A stretch of DNA of 33,902 nt from Pseudomonadota bacterium (GTDB lineage Bacteria > Pseudomonadota > Alphaproteobacteria > Kiloniellales > J153): positions 1-33,902 of the forward strand of contig JACZWN010000004.1 of the NCBI GenBank assembly GCA_022572105.1, read 5' to 3'. Within the stretch, counting starts at the first letter, position 1. The number at the start of each line of letters is the position of its first letter. Positions 1-8,757 of this stretch are shown here, piece by piece. A program made the translations under genes and the position numbers. The notes under the pieces were generated by a model that saw only the letters and a program-made list of their open reading frames with translations, was not told where the DNA came from and searched no databases.

Positions 1-248
1 TCAACCCGGCCGTGGCCGCACACGGCGGCCACATCGCCCTGGTCGACGTGCAGGACGATACCGTTTATATCCGCCTGGAAGGGGGGTGCCAGGGCTGCGG
101 CATGGCCGACGTCACCCTGAAGCAGGGCGTGGTGACGGAGATCCAGGCCGTCGCCCCGACGATCAAGAACGTCCTCGACGTCACCGACCACGCCGGCGGC
201 ACCAACCCCTATTACCAGCCGGGCAAGGGCGGCGCGAGCGCGTTATAG
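1..248 (+). CDS. NifU-like (NfuA C-terminal-type) Fe-S scaffold domain protein, 5'-truncated by window edge
   Basis: Open frame continues to window start (NPAVAAHGGHIALVDVQDDTVYIRLEGGCQGCGMADVTLKQGV...); CxxC in GGCQGCGMA is typical of NifU C-terminal domains. Confidence 0.85.
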   Translation, partial: NPAVAAHGGHIALVDVQDDTVYIRLEGGCQGCGMADVTLKQGVVTEIQAVAPTIKNVLDVTDHAGGTNPYYQPGKGGASAL

Positions 249-268
249 CGCCGGGAAGCCGTCTCTAT

Positions 269-294
269 GGGTCATTATCAACGCTCCTTGGCAT
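269..294 (-). repeat. Copy 1 of dispersed intergenic repeat (ATRCCAAGGAGCGTTGATAATGACCC on minus strand)
   Basis: Reverse complement matches 12036-12061 at 25/26 positions. Confidence 0.75.
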
Positions 295-329
295 GAGTTG
301 CCCGTGGCGGCGTCGTTCGGTACACGCCC

Positions 330-1577
330 GTGAATGATGGTCCGGTCAGTGGGCGCCTTTTGTTGTTGGTGCCAACCACGTCGTACCGCATCGGCGATTT
401 CCTGCATGCAGCTGAACGGCTTGACGTCGACGTGGCGGTGGGTTCCAACCGACGTCAGGTGCTCGAACGATATTCCAAAGGCCGCACCGTGACCTTGGAT
501 TTCAACGATGTGGAACGGGGCATTGCCCAGATCGAATTCTACAGCCGCGATTTTCCCTTGGCCGCTATTGTCGGTGTCGACGATGAAACCACCCTGATCG
601 CGGCAAAGGCATCGAAGGCATTGGGCTTGCCCCACAACGCCCCCGAGGCGGTAGAGGCGACCGGAAACAAGCACAGCTTTCGTACGCGCCTTGCCAATTC
701 CGGCCTGCCGGCGCCGCGATTCCGCCTAATTTCTGTTGACGACGATCCGGTGCGGGCCGCGCGGGACTCCTTTTATCCGGCAGTGCTGAAGCCATTGGCG
801 CTCTCGGCCAGCCGGGGCGTCATCCGCGCCGACGACCCAGCCCAATTCGCCACCGCGGCCCGACGCATCAGTGCGATCCTGGACGACGCAGACATCCGCG
901 GCGAAGCGGCGAGTCATATTCTCGTCGAGGAATACGTACCCGGTGACGAGGTCGCCCTGGAAGGGTTGCTCGAAGACGGCCTACTCACGGTGCTGGCGCT
1001 GTTCGACAAGCCCGACCCGTTGGAAGGGCCCTATTTCGAAGAGACCATATACGTAACGCCGTCGCGTTTGCCGGTTCATGTGCAGAATGCCATCGCCGCC
1101 ACGGTGAACCGCGCCGTCGCCACGCTAGGCTTGCGCGAGGGGCCCATCCACGCGGAATTGCGCATCAACGACGAGGGCGTCTGGCTGATTGAGGTCGCGG
1201 CCCGTTCAATTGGCGGGCTTTGTTCCCGTGCCTTGCATTTCGGCGCCGGCGGTCGCCTGGAGGACTTGATCCTGCGGCACGCCCTGGGCCTGCCCGCGCC
1301 ACCCATCGGGTTGGACCGTCCGGCAACCGGTGTCATGATGATTCCCATTCCAGCGGCCGGTGTGCTGCGCCACGTCGTCGGGATAGAGGCTGCACGTGCG
1401 CTGGCGAACATCGACGACGTGACCATCAGCATTCCCATCGGCGAAACGTTGGTTCCGGTGCCCGAAGGCAACAGATACCTGGGCTTTATCTTCGCCAGCG
1501 GCGATACGCCGGAGGCAGTCGAGGCGGCCTTGCGGGTGGCACACAACGAACTTGAATTTACAATCGAGCCCGGTTAG
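330..1577 (+). CDS. ATP-grasp domain protein (carboxylate-amine ligase-like)
   Basis: 415 aa, GTG start; AVEATGNKHSFRTRLANSGLPAPRF, FYPAVLKPLALSASRGVIRA, ILVEEYVPGDEVALEGLL and GPIHAELRINDEGVWLIEVAARSIGG match the ATP-grasp fold pattern. Confidence 0.85.
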   Translation: MNDGPVSGRLLLLVPTTSYRIGDFLHAAERLDVDVAVGSNRRQVLERYSKGRTVTLDFNDVERGIAQIEFYSRDFPLAAIVGVDDETTLIAAKASKALGLPHNAPEAVEATGNKHSFRTRLANSGLPAPRFRLISVDDDPVRAARDSFYPAVLKPLALSASRGVIRADDPAQFATAARRISAILDDADIRGEAASHILVEEYVPGDEVALEGLLEDGLLTVLALFDKPDPLEGPYFEETIYVTPSRLPVHVQNAIAATVNRAVATLGLREGPIHAELRINDEGVWLIEVAARSIGGLCSRALHFGAGGRLEDLILRHALGLPAPPIGLDRPATGVMMIPIPAAGVLRHVVGIEAARALANIDDVTISIPIGETLVPVPEGNRYLGFIFASGDTPEAVEAALRVAHNELEFTIEPG

Positions 1578-1660
1578 GACCCGTGAAAGTATGCCTTGCT
1601 GTCTGGGAAGCACGGAGACAGAGGTATATTGGACCTAAGTTAGGCGGACCACCGACTTAG

Positions 1661-3379
1661 TTATATCCCGGACATACCCGGCGAGGTTCGCTCGCGGGGC
1701 AAGTGGCCATAGGCCGCTAGTGTGGTTAACCGGTCGTCGTCCACGGCCCCGCCGACGGTAAAGTGATAAAGGCTCTGCCAGGCATCATTCGAGAGATCGA
1801 TGCCGAACAGCTGATGCACGACGTCGTCGAAGTAACAGCCCATGCCGGTCGAGCGCACCCCGGCGGCCTCGGCCTCAAGATAAAGCACTTGGCCAATCAG
1901 ACCGGTTTCCCAGAACAGGCGGCGGTATGCCCATGCCCCGTCCTCCTCGAGAGTGCGCGCGAAGTCGGCTACCATACCGAGACTGAAGGCGCTGTCGCCG
2001 GCGATCGCCTGAAAGCAGCTTGCATGGGCGGCGGCCTCGCGGCAATCCCCGAGGGCCAAGGCGTAGAGCGGCATGCCGCTCGACTCGACGTGTCCCCATG
2101 TAAACCGATCGTGACAGGCGGTACGGAAAGCGTCGAGCCGGGCCTCGTCGCGCACGAGAACGTATAGCCCCGGTGAAAGCCCATCGATTCGATGCACGAA
2201 TAGACACAAATGGATTCGGCTGGGAAAATCGAGCGCCGTCCACGGCGGGTACGGGCGATCGGGGAGTGTGCGCGCAAGCATGCCGAAGAAGGCATCGAGT
2301 GACAGCCCGGTCCGCGCGTCCATGTCGACGGCACTTCGTCGCTGACGGATGATCGCCGCCGCCCGTGGAACATCACGCTTTGGTCCCGACGCAGGAGTGC
2401 CGATGGCTCCCCGATCGGGGAATGGGAGCGGTGCTGTGGACGGCTTGACCGTGGCGTCCTCGACGGCGGCGATTCCCGCCCAATCGACGTGATCACGGCT
2501 CAGCCGGTTCGCTTTACCCGCCCAAGGGGATGCCCGCACGCCGGCGACCGTACTTTTCGTCAAATTGGGCGCGATGGCACCGCCTGGGTCGGTGACCACC
2601 GTCGCAATCAAGTCGGGGTGCTCGGCTTCGACGTCATCGAAGTCGGTGGTGCGGTCGACGCCGAGCAGCCCGGCGACCTCGGTGTCGGAGAGCGCCGACA
2701 CGAGCGCGACACGCCAACCAAGAGCAGCAGCGGAGAAGCACATCGCCCCGAGAGCGTGGCCCACGTCATGCTGACAGTAGCGGTAGGCGCGTTCACCGTA
2801 TTTCCAGGCCTCGCGCCAATGCACCGACGTGAGGCCGACGAGAAAAGCGCCTACCGGCAGCCCGGCGGCGAGAGCGCCCCACGCCGCTTGGCCAAGGACG
2901 CAGCGTTGCTCGAGAGCGTGCTCGCGCGGCGCGTAATGATACACCCCGCCGCAATCCGACAGTGAGGCAAGAGGTGGCAATACCACATAGCCCTCTGTCG
3001 GGTGTAAATTGCCGCTCGATGGGTTGCTGCGCAACGCCCAGCGTGTGCCCTGGAACTCCTTCCAGGCGGTGAGCCCAAGCGAGAGTTCGAGGAATAGGCC
3101 CAGGCTCTCGGCGGTCAGAGGCCGGGGCGGCGTCTCCTTGGATTGGAACAACGAGTCATAGGGCGGCGTGCCGTCATCGCGTACAAGTGGCAACTCGATG
3201 TTTCGGGCGCCTGAGAAGCGGCGAAACGGGTCGGGCTGGTTAGCCCAGTCTAGGTATCCCGGCCCTGGCGCGAATCGCCCGGGCAGATGTTTGGTGCGTT
3301 GATGGTAGGTGCGCACCCGCGCCACCGCGTCGGGAACGCCAGGGACGTCACGGGGCGGGCTGTTAGGGTTCGAGGCCAT
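1661..3379 (-). CDS. SagB/ThcOx-type nitroreductase-family dehydrogenase, apparently two nitroreductase-like domains
   Basis: 572 aa; YHQRTKHLPGRF..., LRSNPSSGNLHPTEGYVV and YRYCQHDVGHALGAMCFSAAALGW in the N-half, second related region RRSAVDMDARTGLSLDAFFGML...GLYVLVRD...LGMVADFARTLEEDGAWAYRRLFWETGLIGQVLYLEAEAAGVRSTGMGCYFDD in the C-half. Confidence 0.85.
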   Translation of the reverse strand: MASNPNSPPRDVPGVPDAVARVRTYHQRTKHLPGRFAPGPGYLDWANQPDPFRRFSGARNIELPLVRDDGTPPYDSLFQSKETPPRPLTAESLGLFLELSLGLTAWKEFQGTRWALRSNPSSGNLHPTEGYVVLPPLASLSDCGGVYHYAPREHALEQRCVLGQAAWGALAAGLPVGAFLVGLTSVHWREAWKYGERAYRYCQHDVGHALGAMCFSAAALGWRVALVSALSDTEVAGLLGVDRTTDFDDVEAEHPDLIATVVTDPGGAIAPNLTKSTVAGVRASPWAGKANRLSRDHVDWAGIAAVEDATVKPSTAPLPFPDRGAIGTPASGPKRDVPRAAAIIRQRRSAVDMDARTGLSLDAFFGMLARTLPDRPYPPWTALDFPSRIHLCLFVHRIDGLSPGLYVLVRDEARLDAFRTACHDRFTWGHVESSGMPLYALALGDCREAAAHASCFQAIAGDSAFSLGMVADFARTLEEDGAWAYRRLFWETGLIGQVLYLEAEAAGVRSTGMGCYFDDVVHQLFGIDLSNDAWQSLYHFTVGGAVDDDRLTTLAAYGHLPRERTSPGMSGI

Positions 3380-3504
3380 GGGTTCAGGGTTCCGCTCATC
3401 TCGGACGCACGCACCGGCAAAGCCGCGGTCGACAGCATGATGTGGCCAGGACCGACCGGGAGGAAGGCCTAACTTTTCCCCGCGGGTGCGGCGACTCTAT
3501 GGGG

Positions 3505-3765
3505 CTATTTCGTCGGCGGTGTGTGTTCGACGTCGCGTTCTACATCGAGGGCGTGCAATGCCTGAAGAACCAGGTCGAACATTTCCGGGCGGCGAACCGC
3601 CATCCCGGCCTCCTCTTCTGCCACCTCGAGCTGACGGGCGTCGTATTCCCAGCGGCGCAGAATCTCGATTTTCTGATCGCGGGTAAGCTCGTCGTTGGCA
3701 ACGACATCCATCGGATCCTCGAACACCATCGTGGGATCCAGCATCGCCTTATTCACATCTATCAT
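3505..3765 (-). CDS. Small conserved-type hypothetical protein (MIDVNKAMLDPTMVFEDPMDVV...)
   Basis: Internal ATG at 3765 gives an 86-aa acidic/helical protein (LTRDQKIEILRRWEYDARQLEVAEEEAG); same strand as and upstream of the SagB-like gene. Confidence 0.7.
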   Translation of the reverse strand: MIDVNKAMLDPTMVFEDPMDVVANDELTRDQKIEILRRWEYDARQLEVAEEEAGMAVRRPEMFDLVLQALHALDVERDVEHTPPTK

Positions 3766-3935
3766 GATCGGCGGCCTCCCGTCCCTGGGCGGGGCCGATG
3801 CCTGCTTCCGAGTTTGCTCGCCCGGACCATGCACTCGGCAAATGCCATTTGCCCGTTCAAAATTCTAGCATATCCAGTGGTGCCACGAATATAGGTGGAT
3901 TCGGGTTATGCTTCGGTCTTCAGGAGCGAGAACCG

Positions 3936-4868
3936 ATGGCATCCAAACGTGTAACCGTATTCGGAGGATCGGGATTCCTCGGTCGCCAAATCGTGAAGTG
4001 CCTGGCCGCCGAGGGGGTCAGCATACGGGTCGCCGTCCGGCACCCCGAGCGCGCATCCTTCATCGAACGGCTCGGCCGGGACGGCCAAATCGAACTGGTG
4101 CGCGCCGACGTATGGGACGAATCGACGGTTGCCCGGGCGGTGAAGCAGTCGGCTTCCGTCATCAATACCGTCGGCCACTATGTGGAGAAAAGCGGCGCGA
4201 CGTTCGACGCCATCCATGGGCAGGGCGCCCACAACGTCGCCCGGCAAGCCGGAGATGCTGGCGTCGAGCGGCTGATCCATATCTCGGGTCTGGGCGCCGA
4301 TCCCAGGTCTGAATCCCCTTACGTTCAAGCCCGGGGCATCGGCGAAGACCTGGTTAAAGGCGCATTTGAGGGCGTGACCATCCTCCGCCCCAGCGTGATC
4401 TTCGGCCCCGATGATTCCTTCTTCAACACCCTCGCCGGCATGGCACGACGGACTCCGGTCCTGCCCCTGTTCGGCATGGGCCGCACGAACCTGCAGCCCG
4501 TATTCGTGGGAGACGTTGCGGAAGCCTGCGTGAGGGTCCTGGCCGATCCCTCGACGCAGGGCAAGGCCTACGAATTGGGCGGGCCCCGGGTCTACACCTA
4601 CAAAGCACTCTTACAATTGGTGCTCAAGCAAGTCGACAGGAGAAGGGTTTTGGTCCCGGTGCCGTTCTTCTTGTGGGACACGTTAGCGGCCGGTATGGCG
4701 CTCTTCCCCAACCCGCCATTGACCCGTGATCAAGTGAAGCTGATGAAACAGGACAACGTGATCGAGGGGAACGAATTGACACTGGAAGACCTCGGGATTA
4801 GCCCGGTCTCCGTGGAAGAGATCCTGTCCACCTACATCAGCCCTGATTACGGAGTTCCAGCATCTTGA
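3936..4868 (+). CDS. NAD(P)-binding epimerase-like / complex I NDUFA9-family protein
   Basis: MASKRVTVFGGSGFLGRQIVKCLA (Rossmann GGSGFLG), LIHISGLGADPRSESPYVQARGIGEDLV, LRPSVIFGPDDSFFN; preferred ATG at 3936 within ORF 3798-4868. Confidence 0.88.
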   Translation: MASKRVTVFGGSGFLGRQIVKCLAAEGVSIRVAVRHPERASFIERLGRDGQIELVRADVWDESTVARAVKQSASVINTVGHYVEKSGATFDAIHGQGAHNVARQAGDAGVERLIHISGLGADPRSESPYVQARGIGEDLVKGAFEGVTILRPSVIFGPDDSFFNTLAGMARRTPVLPLFGMGRTNLQPVFVGDVAEACVRVLADPSTQGKAYELGGPRVYTYKALLQLVLKQVDRRRVLVPVPFFLWDTLAAGMALFPNPPLTRDQVKLMKQDNVIEGNELTLEDLGISPVSVEEILSTYISPDYGVPAS

Positions 4869-4977
4869 GCCCCTCTCTTCAGAAAGCTGTCCCTACGCAA
4901 GCGCCGAATATGTGCAAGCCGACGTCGGCGAAGGCCCGGCCAGCGGGCAAGCTCCCGCCTCGGCACGCCGCGCGAAT

Positions 4978-5358
4978 CTAGCGGCTCGGGATCGCCGCGC
5001 CGCATGCCAGGTCTTGGTCGCGGTAGGCCGATTGCCAGTTGTGCGCGGATTCGAGCTGCGGGCACTGAAGAAACCGGACCCCGCGCAGATCGGCCGCGTC
5101 GAGATCGGCGCCATCGATCACGGCCTTGAAAAGATTGGCGCCCTCGAGGCGTGCACCGGTGAGCTTGGCGCCGCTGAGATTGGCGCCGCGAAGATCGGCG
5201 TCCCGAAGGTCGGCGCCGGAAAGATCGGCTCCCTCAAGACCCAGGCCGCGCAGGGCGCCGCCTGAAAGATCTATGGTCGCCTCGGTTTGTTCCGCCCGCC
5301 AAGCGTTCCATGCCTGGGCCCCCTGCTTCAGTACATCCATCTGTTCGTTATTCGCCAT
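4978..5358 (-). CDS. Pentapeptide-repeat protein
   Basis: 126 aa; A(D/N)LxG repeats GADLSGADLRDADLRGANLSGAKLTGARLEGANL; N-term AWNAWRAEQ. Confidence 0.92.
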   Translation of the reverse strand: MANNEQMDVLKQGAQAWNAWRAEQTEATIDLSGGALRGLGLEGADLSGADLRDADLRGANLSGAKLTGARLEGANLFKAVIDGADLDAADLRGVRFLQCPQLESAHNWQSAYRDQDLACGAAIPSR

Positions 5359-6139
5359 CTTCCGGCTCCGGGATCAAGTCAAGAGGCAGGCGCGTATGGG
5401 CATCGCGGATCGTGTGCATGATTTGCTCTATGGTCAGTCCCCCCACATCCCGCAGATCGGCGCCCGACAAATCGGTGCGGTGAAACGTCGCCACCCGCAG
5501 ATAAGCACCGCGGAGATCGGCGCCGTTGAATGACGCGTGCTTTAGGATTACGCCGCCCATTCGGGCACCCCGCAGGTCCGCACCGTGTAGACACGTATCC
5601 TGGAACGACGCGCCACGCAGGTTCGCCCGGCGTAAATCCGCACCGCTCAGATCCGCCCCATCGAGAATCGCGCCACTCATATCGGCGTCGCGAAAGTTCG
5701 CATTGCGGAAGTCTGAGTTTGCCATGATGGCAAACTCCATATCGGCTTCGGCCATGCAAACTCCTTCGCAGTCGGCGTCGGTCAAATTGATCCCGCTGAG
5801 CCGCCCACGGGTCAAGTCGGCGGCGGCGAGACGGCCGCGTTGCATCGTGGCTCCGATCAGGATCGCTCGCCTGAGATCGGCGCCCGCGAAGTCCGCGCCG
5901 GCGAGATCCGCACGTTGCATGCGGATGTGCCATAGCTTCATACCGGCGAAGGATTTCCCCACGAGATCGGTCGAGTCCAGATTGGCCCGTTTACCAGACC
6001 GCTGCTTGGATTCCACATAGAGCTCGTGGGCTTGGAGAGTCCGTGCCAGCGCCTCGGGTGCAATCGAGCGCATCGGGGCGCCATCATGGAAATCGATGCC
6101 CCCCGCGAACGGCGAGCGAGGCAGGGTGGAGTCGGCCAT
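5348..6139 (-). CDS. Pentapeptide-repeat protein
   Basis: 263 aa with many A(D/N)LxX repeats; stop overlaps the start of the downstream pentapeptide gene by 11 bp. Confidence 0.92.
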   Translation of the reverse strand: MADSTLPRSPFAGGIDFHDGAPMRSIAPEALARTLQAHELYVESKQRSGKRANLDSTDLVGKSFAGMKLWHIRMQRADLAGADFAGADLRRAILIGATMQRGRLAAADLTRGRLSGINLTDADCEGVCMAEADMEFAIMANSDFRNANFRDADMSGAILDGADLSGADLRRANLRGASFQDTCLHGADLRGARMGGVILKHASFNGADLRGAYLRVATFHRTDLSGADLRDVGGLTIEQIMHTIRDAHTRLPLDLIPEPEDGE

Positions 6140-6229
6140 GTGGATAATAGTAGCAGGTGTCCGTTCTTGGACCTAGGCCTCGGGTTGCGGCACAGCGACG
6201 ACCATGCTGGCAAGCAGGGGACAGCGGAT

Positions 6230-6385
6230 TTAATCCGGAAACGTCTCAACCAGCTCTTTGAGCCGGGCCTTGGCATCCCGCAGTATGGACTCGCCGTCGC
6301 CGACAAGGAGGATGTCGAAGTCGAGATCCAGGAGCTTGCGCAGGTTATTTCGGAGGCGAGCCGGGTCATCCATTACGCGCTCCGG
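6230..6385 (-). pseudogene. C-terminal remnant resembling an MBL-fold metallohydrolase
   Basis: MDDPARLRNNLRKLLDLDFDILLVGDGESILRDAKARLKELVETFPD resembles MBL-fold C-termini; no HxHxDH region found upstream. Confidence 0.45.
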
Positions 6386-6562
6386 CAGGCGTCCGACAAC
6401 CCTTAACAAAACCAGGCATTCGCGGCGGCATGCTGAGAGCACCTGAACGACGGGAATCGACGCGAATCGATCGTTCGACGAAAAGCAGCCCTCCGCTGGC
6501 TCGAACCCTCCTCACGCACAGACCAGCCCGCCGGGTGTTGCAATTTGATCTGCACCGTTTTA

Positions 6563-6584
6563 GTATACCTACCGGTGTATATAC
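6563..6584. promoter_or_regulatory. Candidate TetR operator palindrome GTATA-cct-ACCGGT-gta-TATAC
   Basis: Inverted repeat with perfect 5-bp outer arms and perfect 6-bp core, 18 bp upstream of the ATG at 6603; a tetR gene lies downstream. Confidence 0.6.
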
Positions 6585-6602
6585 GTAAGGAGGGCAGCCG
6601 CA

Positions 6603-7640
6603 ATGAGCGTTTCTCCGAATGAGGCTGTAGCTGCCGCCACGCAACGGCTCGATGCCTGCTATGCTGGCCCAGAGTGTGACTGGGATCGCTTTTTCCGGCC
6701 ACGACGCGAGATGGCGAATTTCGCCACGCGGTACCATCTCGTCTATCCGGCGTTGGCTTACTTTATTACCTTGAAGGAGCGATCAGAGCTCGCAGATACC
6801 GTCCGTCCGAAGCTCGATACGATGTATCGGGGCCTTCTCGATGAAAGGGTGTGGAGCTACTGGCACAGGGAACTGGACGAGACGACCTGGCCGCTGCAGG
6901 AGCGCAACCTAACCTACGCGGGCCGGTTGGCAACTTTCGTCGGACTCTACATCGACGCCTTTGGCGAACCACCTGTCGACACAATCGATCTCGAAGGGCG
7001 CTCAACGACTTACCGCGGCCTTTCCGAGAGCTTGCATCGGCAGATGACAGAGTCGCCGAGCTGCGGTGTGAGCTGCTACCACCATCAATCGATGGTCATG
7101 TGCAATGCTCATATGCTCATCAACAACGTTCTACACGATCGGCTCTTTGGCACGTCCTATGCCTCGGCAAACGAGGCCTGGATGCGAACGCTCAATGATC
7201 ATCTGGCGCGGAACGAGCCCGACGGTCCGTTGTTCTATTACGGTACGAAATCCAATGAAGTTGCACCGGAAGAGAAGAAGAAATCCGTCGGGGCAGATAT
7301 ATGGGCGCTGTTCCTCATGAGTGGGGTGATCCCCGACCGGGTATCGGACTGGTTCGAACGTTGGCAGTCGAACATCACCTATGCAGATGATCGGGCCTAT
7401 GTCGAAGTAACTCCCAAGGATTTGGAAATCGAGTTCTCTTCGGTTCCCTTAGCGACGGCCTGGGCGTTTTGTCTTGCCAAGGAACTTGGTCAGAATGAGC
7501 GCGCCGAATTGCTGCGCAACTCACTCAAGGATCAGGTGGTGACAGGCTTCGAGCTCGATCCCTTGCTGTCCGGGCTGTACCTCCTTGGGGAGAAGCTGCG
7601 ACCGGGGGCGTTCTACCGTCTCGTTTCCGGCGCAGGTTAG
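6603..7640 (+). CDS. Linalool dehydratase/isomerase (LDI)-like protein
   Basis: 345 aa; GVSCYHHQSMVMCNAHMLINNVLHDRLFGTSYASANEAWM resembles the LDI segment [40 protein letters not shown] (recalled), with the same C-x8-C spacing; SD aaggaggg upstream. Confidence 0.75.
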   Translation: MSVSPNEAVAAATQRLDACYAGPECDWDRFFRPRREMANFATRYHLVYPALAYFITLKERSELADTVRPKLDTMYRGLLDERVWSYWHRELDETTWPLQERNLTYAGRLATFVGLYIDAFGEPPVDTIDLEGRSTTYRGLSESLHRQMTESPSCGVSCYHHQSMVMCNAHMLINNVLHDRLFGTSYASANEAWMRTLNDHLARNEPDGPLFYYGTKSNEVAPEEKKKSVGADIWALFLMSGVIPDRVSDWFERWQSNITYADDRAYVEVTPKDLEIEFSSVPLATAWAFCLAKELGQNERAELLRNSLKDQVVTGFELDPLLSGLYLLGEKLRPGAFYRLVSGAG

Positions 7641-7648
7641 GGCTGATC

Positions 7649-8239
7649 ATGCGGGGGACAGCGGAGGAAACACGCCGACGCATCTTAAAGGCCGCGGGAA
7701 AGCTCTTCTACGACCGCGGCATACGTAACGTCAGTGTCGATGCTGTGGCCGAGGAGGCGGAGGTCACCAAGCGGACGATCTACTACCATTTCGAGGGCAA
7801 GGATGCCTTAGTCGCGGCTTACCTCGAAGCTCGAAATGCCCCGGTTCTGGCCGGCCTTCAGCGGGCCATGACAAGTGTCGAGGGGAGTGCGATCGAGCAG
7901 ACGAAGGCTTTGTTCGCCATGTTGGCGGAGCAGGTAAAGTCCCCCGCCTGGAAAGGTTGCCCTTTTGCACGTGCTGTCGCGGAACTCCCCGCCGAGCTCG
8001 ACCATCCGGCGCTTGAGATCGCCGCCAATCACAAGGCCGCGTTCGAGGCATGGCTTCGTGAACGCTTCGCTGCGGACGGATTGGACGATTCCCCGCTTCT
8101 CGCTCGCCAGATCATGGTGCTTCTCGACGGGGCGATTACCGAGATGCTGATTCACCGGGATGCAGCCTACGCGGAGGCTGCTGCCGCCGCTGCGGCTACA
8201 CTCCTGTCGGTGCATGGTGCGAGCGTGCACGACCGTTGA
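7649..8239 (+). CDS. TetR/AcrR-family transcriptional regulator
   Basis: 196 aa; ETRRRILKAAGKLFYDRGIRNVSVDAVAEEAEVTKRTIYYHFEGKDALVAAYLEAR is a classic TetR HTH; starts 8 bp after the LDI-like stop. Confidence 0.95.
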   Translation: MRGTAEETRRRILKAAGKLFYDRGIRNVSVDAVAEEAEVTKRTIYYHFEGKDALVAAYLEARNAPVLAGLQRAMTSVEGSAIEQTKALFAMLAEQVKSPAWKGCPFARAVAELPAELDHPALEIAANHKAAFEAWLRERFAADGLDDSPLLARQIMVLLDGAITEMLIHRDAAYAEAAAAAAATLLSVHGASVHDR

Positions 8240-8534
8240 TCAATGAACGAATGCTCCCGGCCGATCTCAGCCACTGGCGCGGCACGTCCGAGTTGGGTCG
8301 TGTGTCACGAACGCACCAACGATGAAAGGAGGTGCGATTCTGTACGAGAGATGAGGGCAGGCCCCTCGGAGCCGGCAGTCAGGTGCGGGCTTCAAACCAC
8401 TGCAAGCTGCTGTCGTAAAGAGCGATGGTGGTGAGCGTTGCAGAAAACGTCGATGACCAAGATCACGACCCGATCGCGCCCGCTCGATTTTGCCGCGCCG
8501 TCCGCCGTCCACACCGCGCGGACGGGATTTCGGT

Positions 8535-8738
8535 TCACGAGACTCGACCGTCGCGCACGGCCGTCTTGGAGAGAATCACGTTGCTCATGCTTCCGATGCG
8601 CCTCCACAGGGCGTATCCAGCGCGGTCGCCTTGGTCGAGTAGCGTGTGCGCGCGCAGGGCGGCCTGGATCGGAGCATCCTCGCCGTGCTCCATCACGAGG
8701 TCGTTGGCGTATCGATGAACGTCGGTGGCATAGGTCAT
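8535..8738 (-). CDS. Small hypothetical protein (alphaproteobacterial MTYATDVxRYANDL type)
   Basis: 67 aa; MTYATDVHRYANDLVMEHGEDAPIQAALRAHTLLDQGDRAGYALWRRI has protein-like composition. Confidence 0.6.
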   Translation of the reverse strand: MTYATDVHRYANDLVMEHGEDAPIQAALRAHTLLDQGDRAGYALWRRIGSMSNVILSKTAVRDGRVS

Positions 8739-8757
8739 CGCATCGCCCGCAAATAAA

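Noticed and set aside
5000-6000. Periodic GATCGGCGCC-like DNA repeats
   Set aside because: Explained by codon-level periodicity of pentapeptide repeats, not an independent DNA element.
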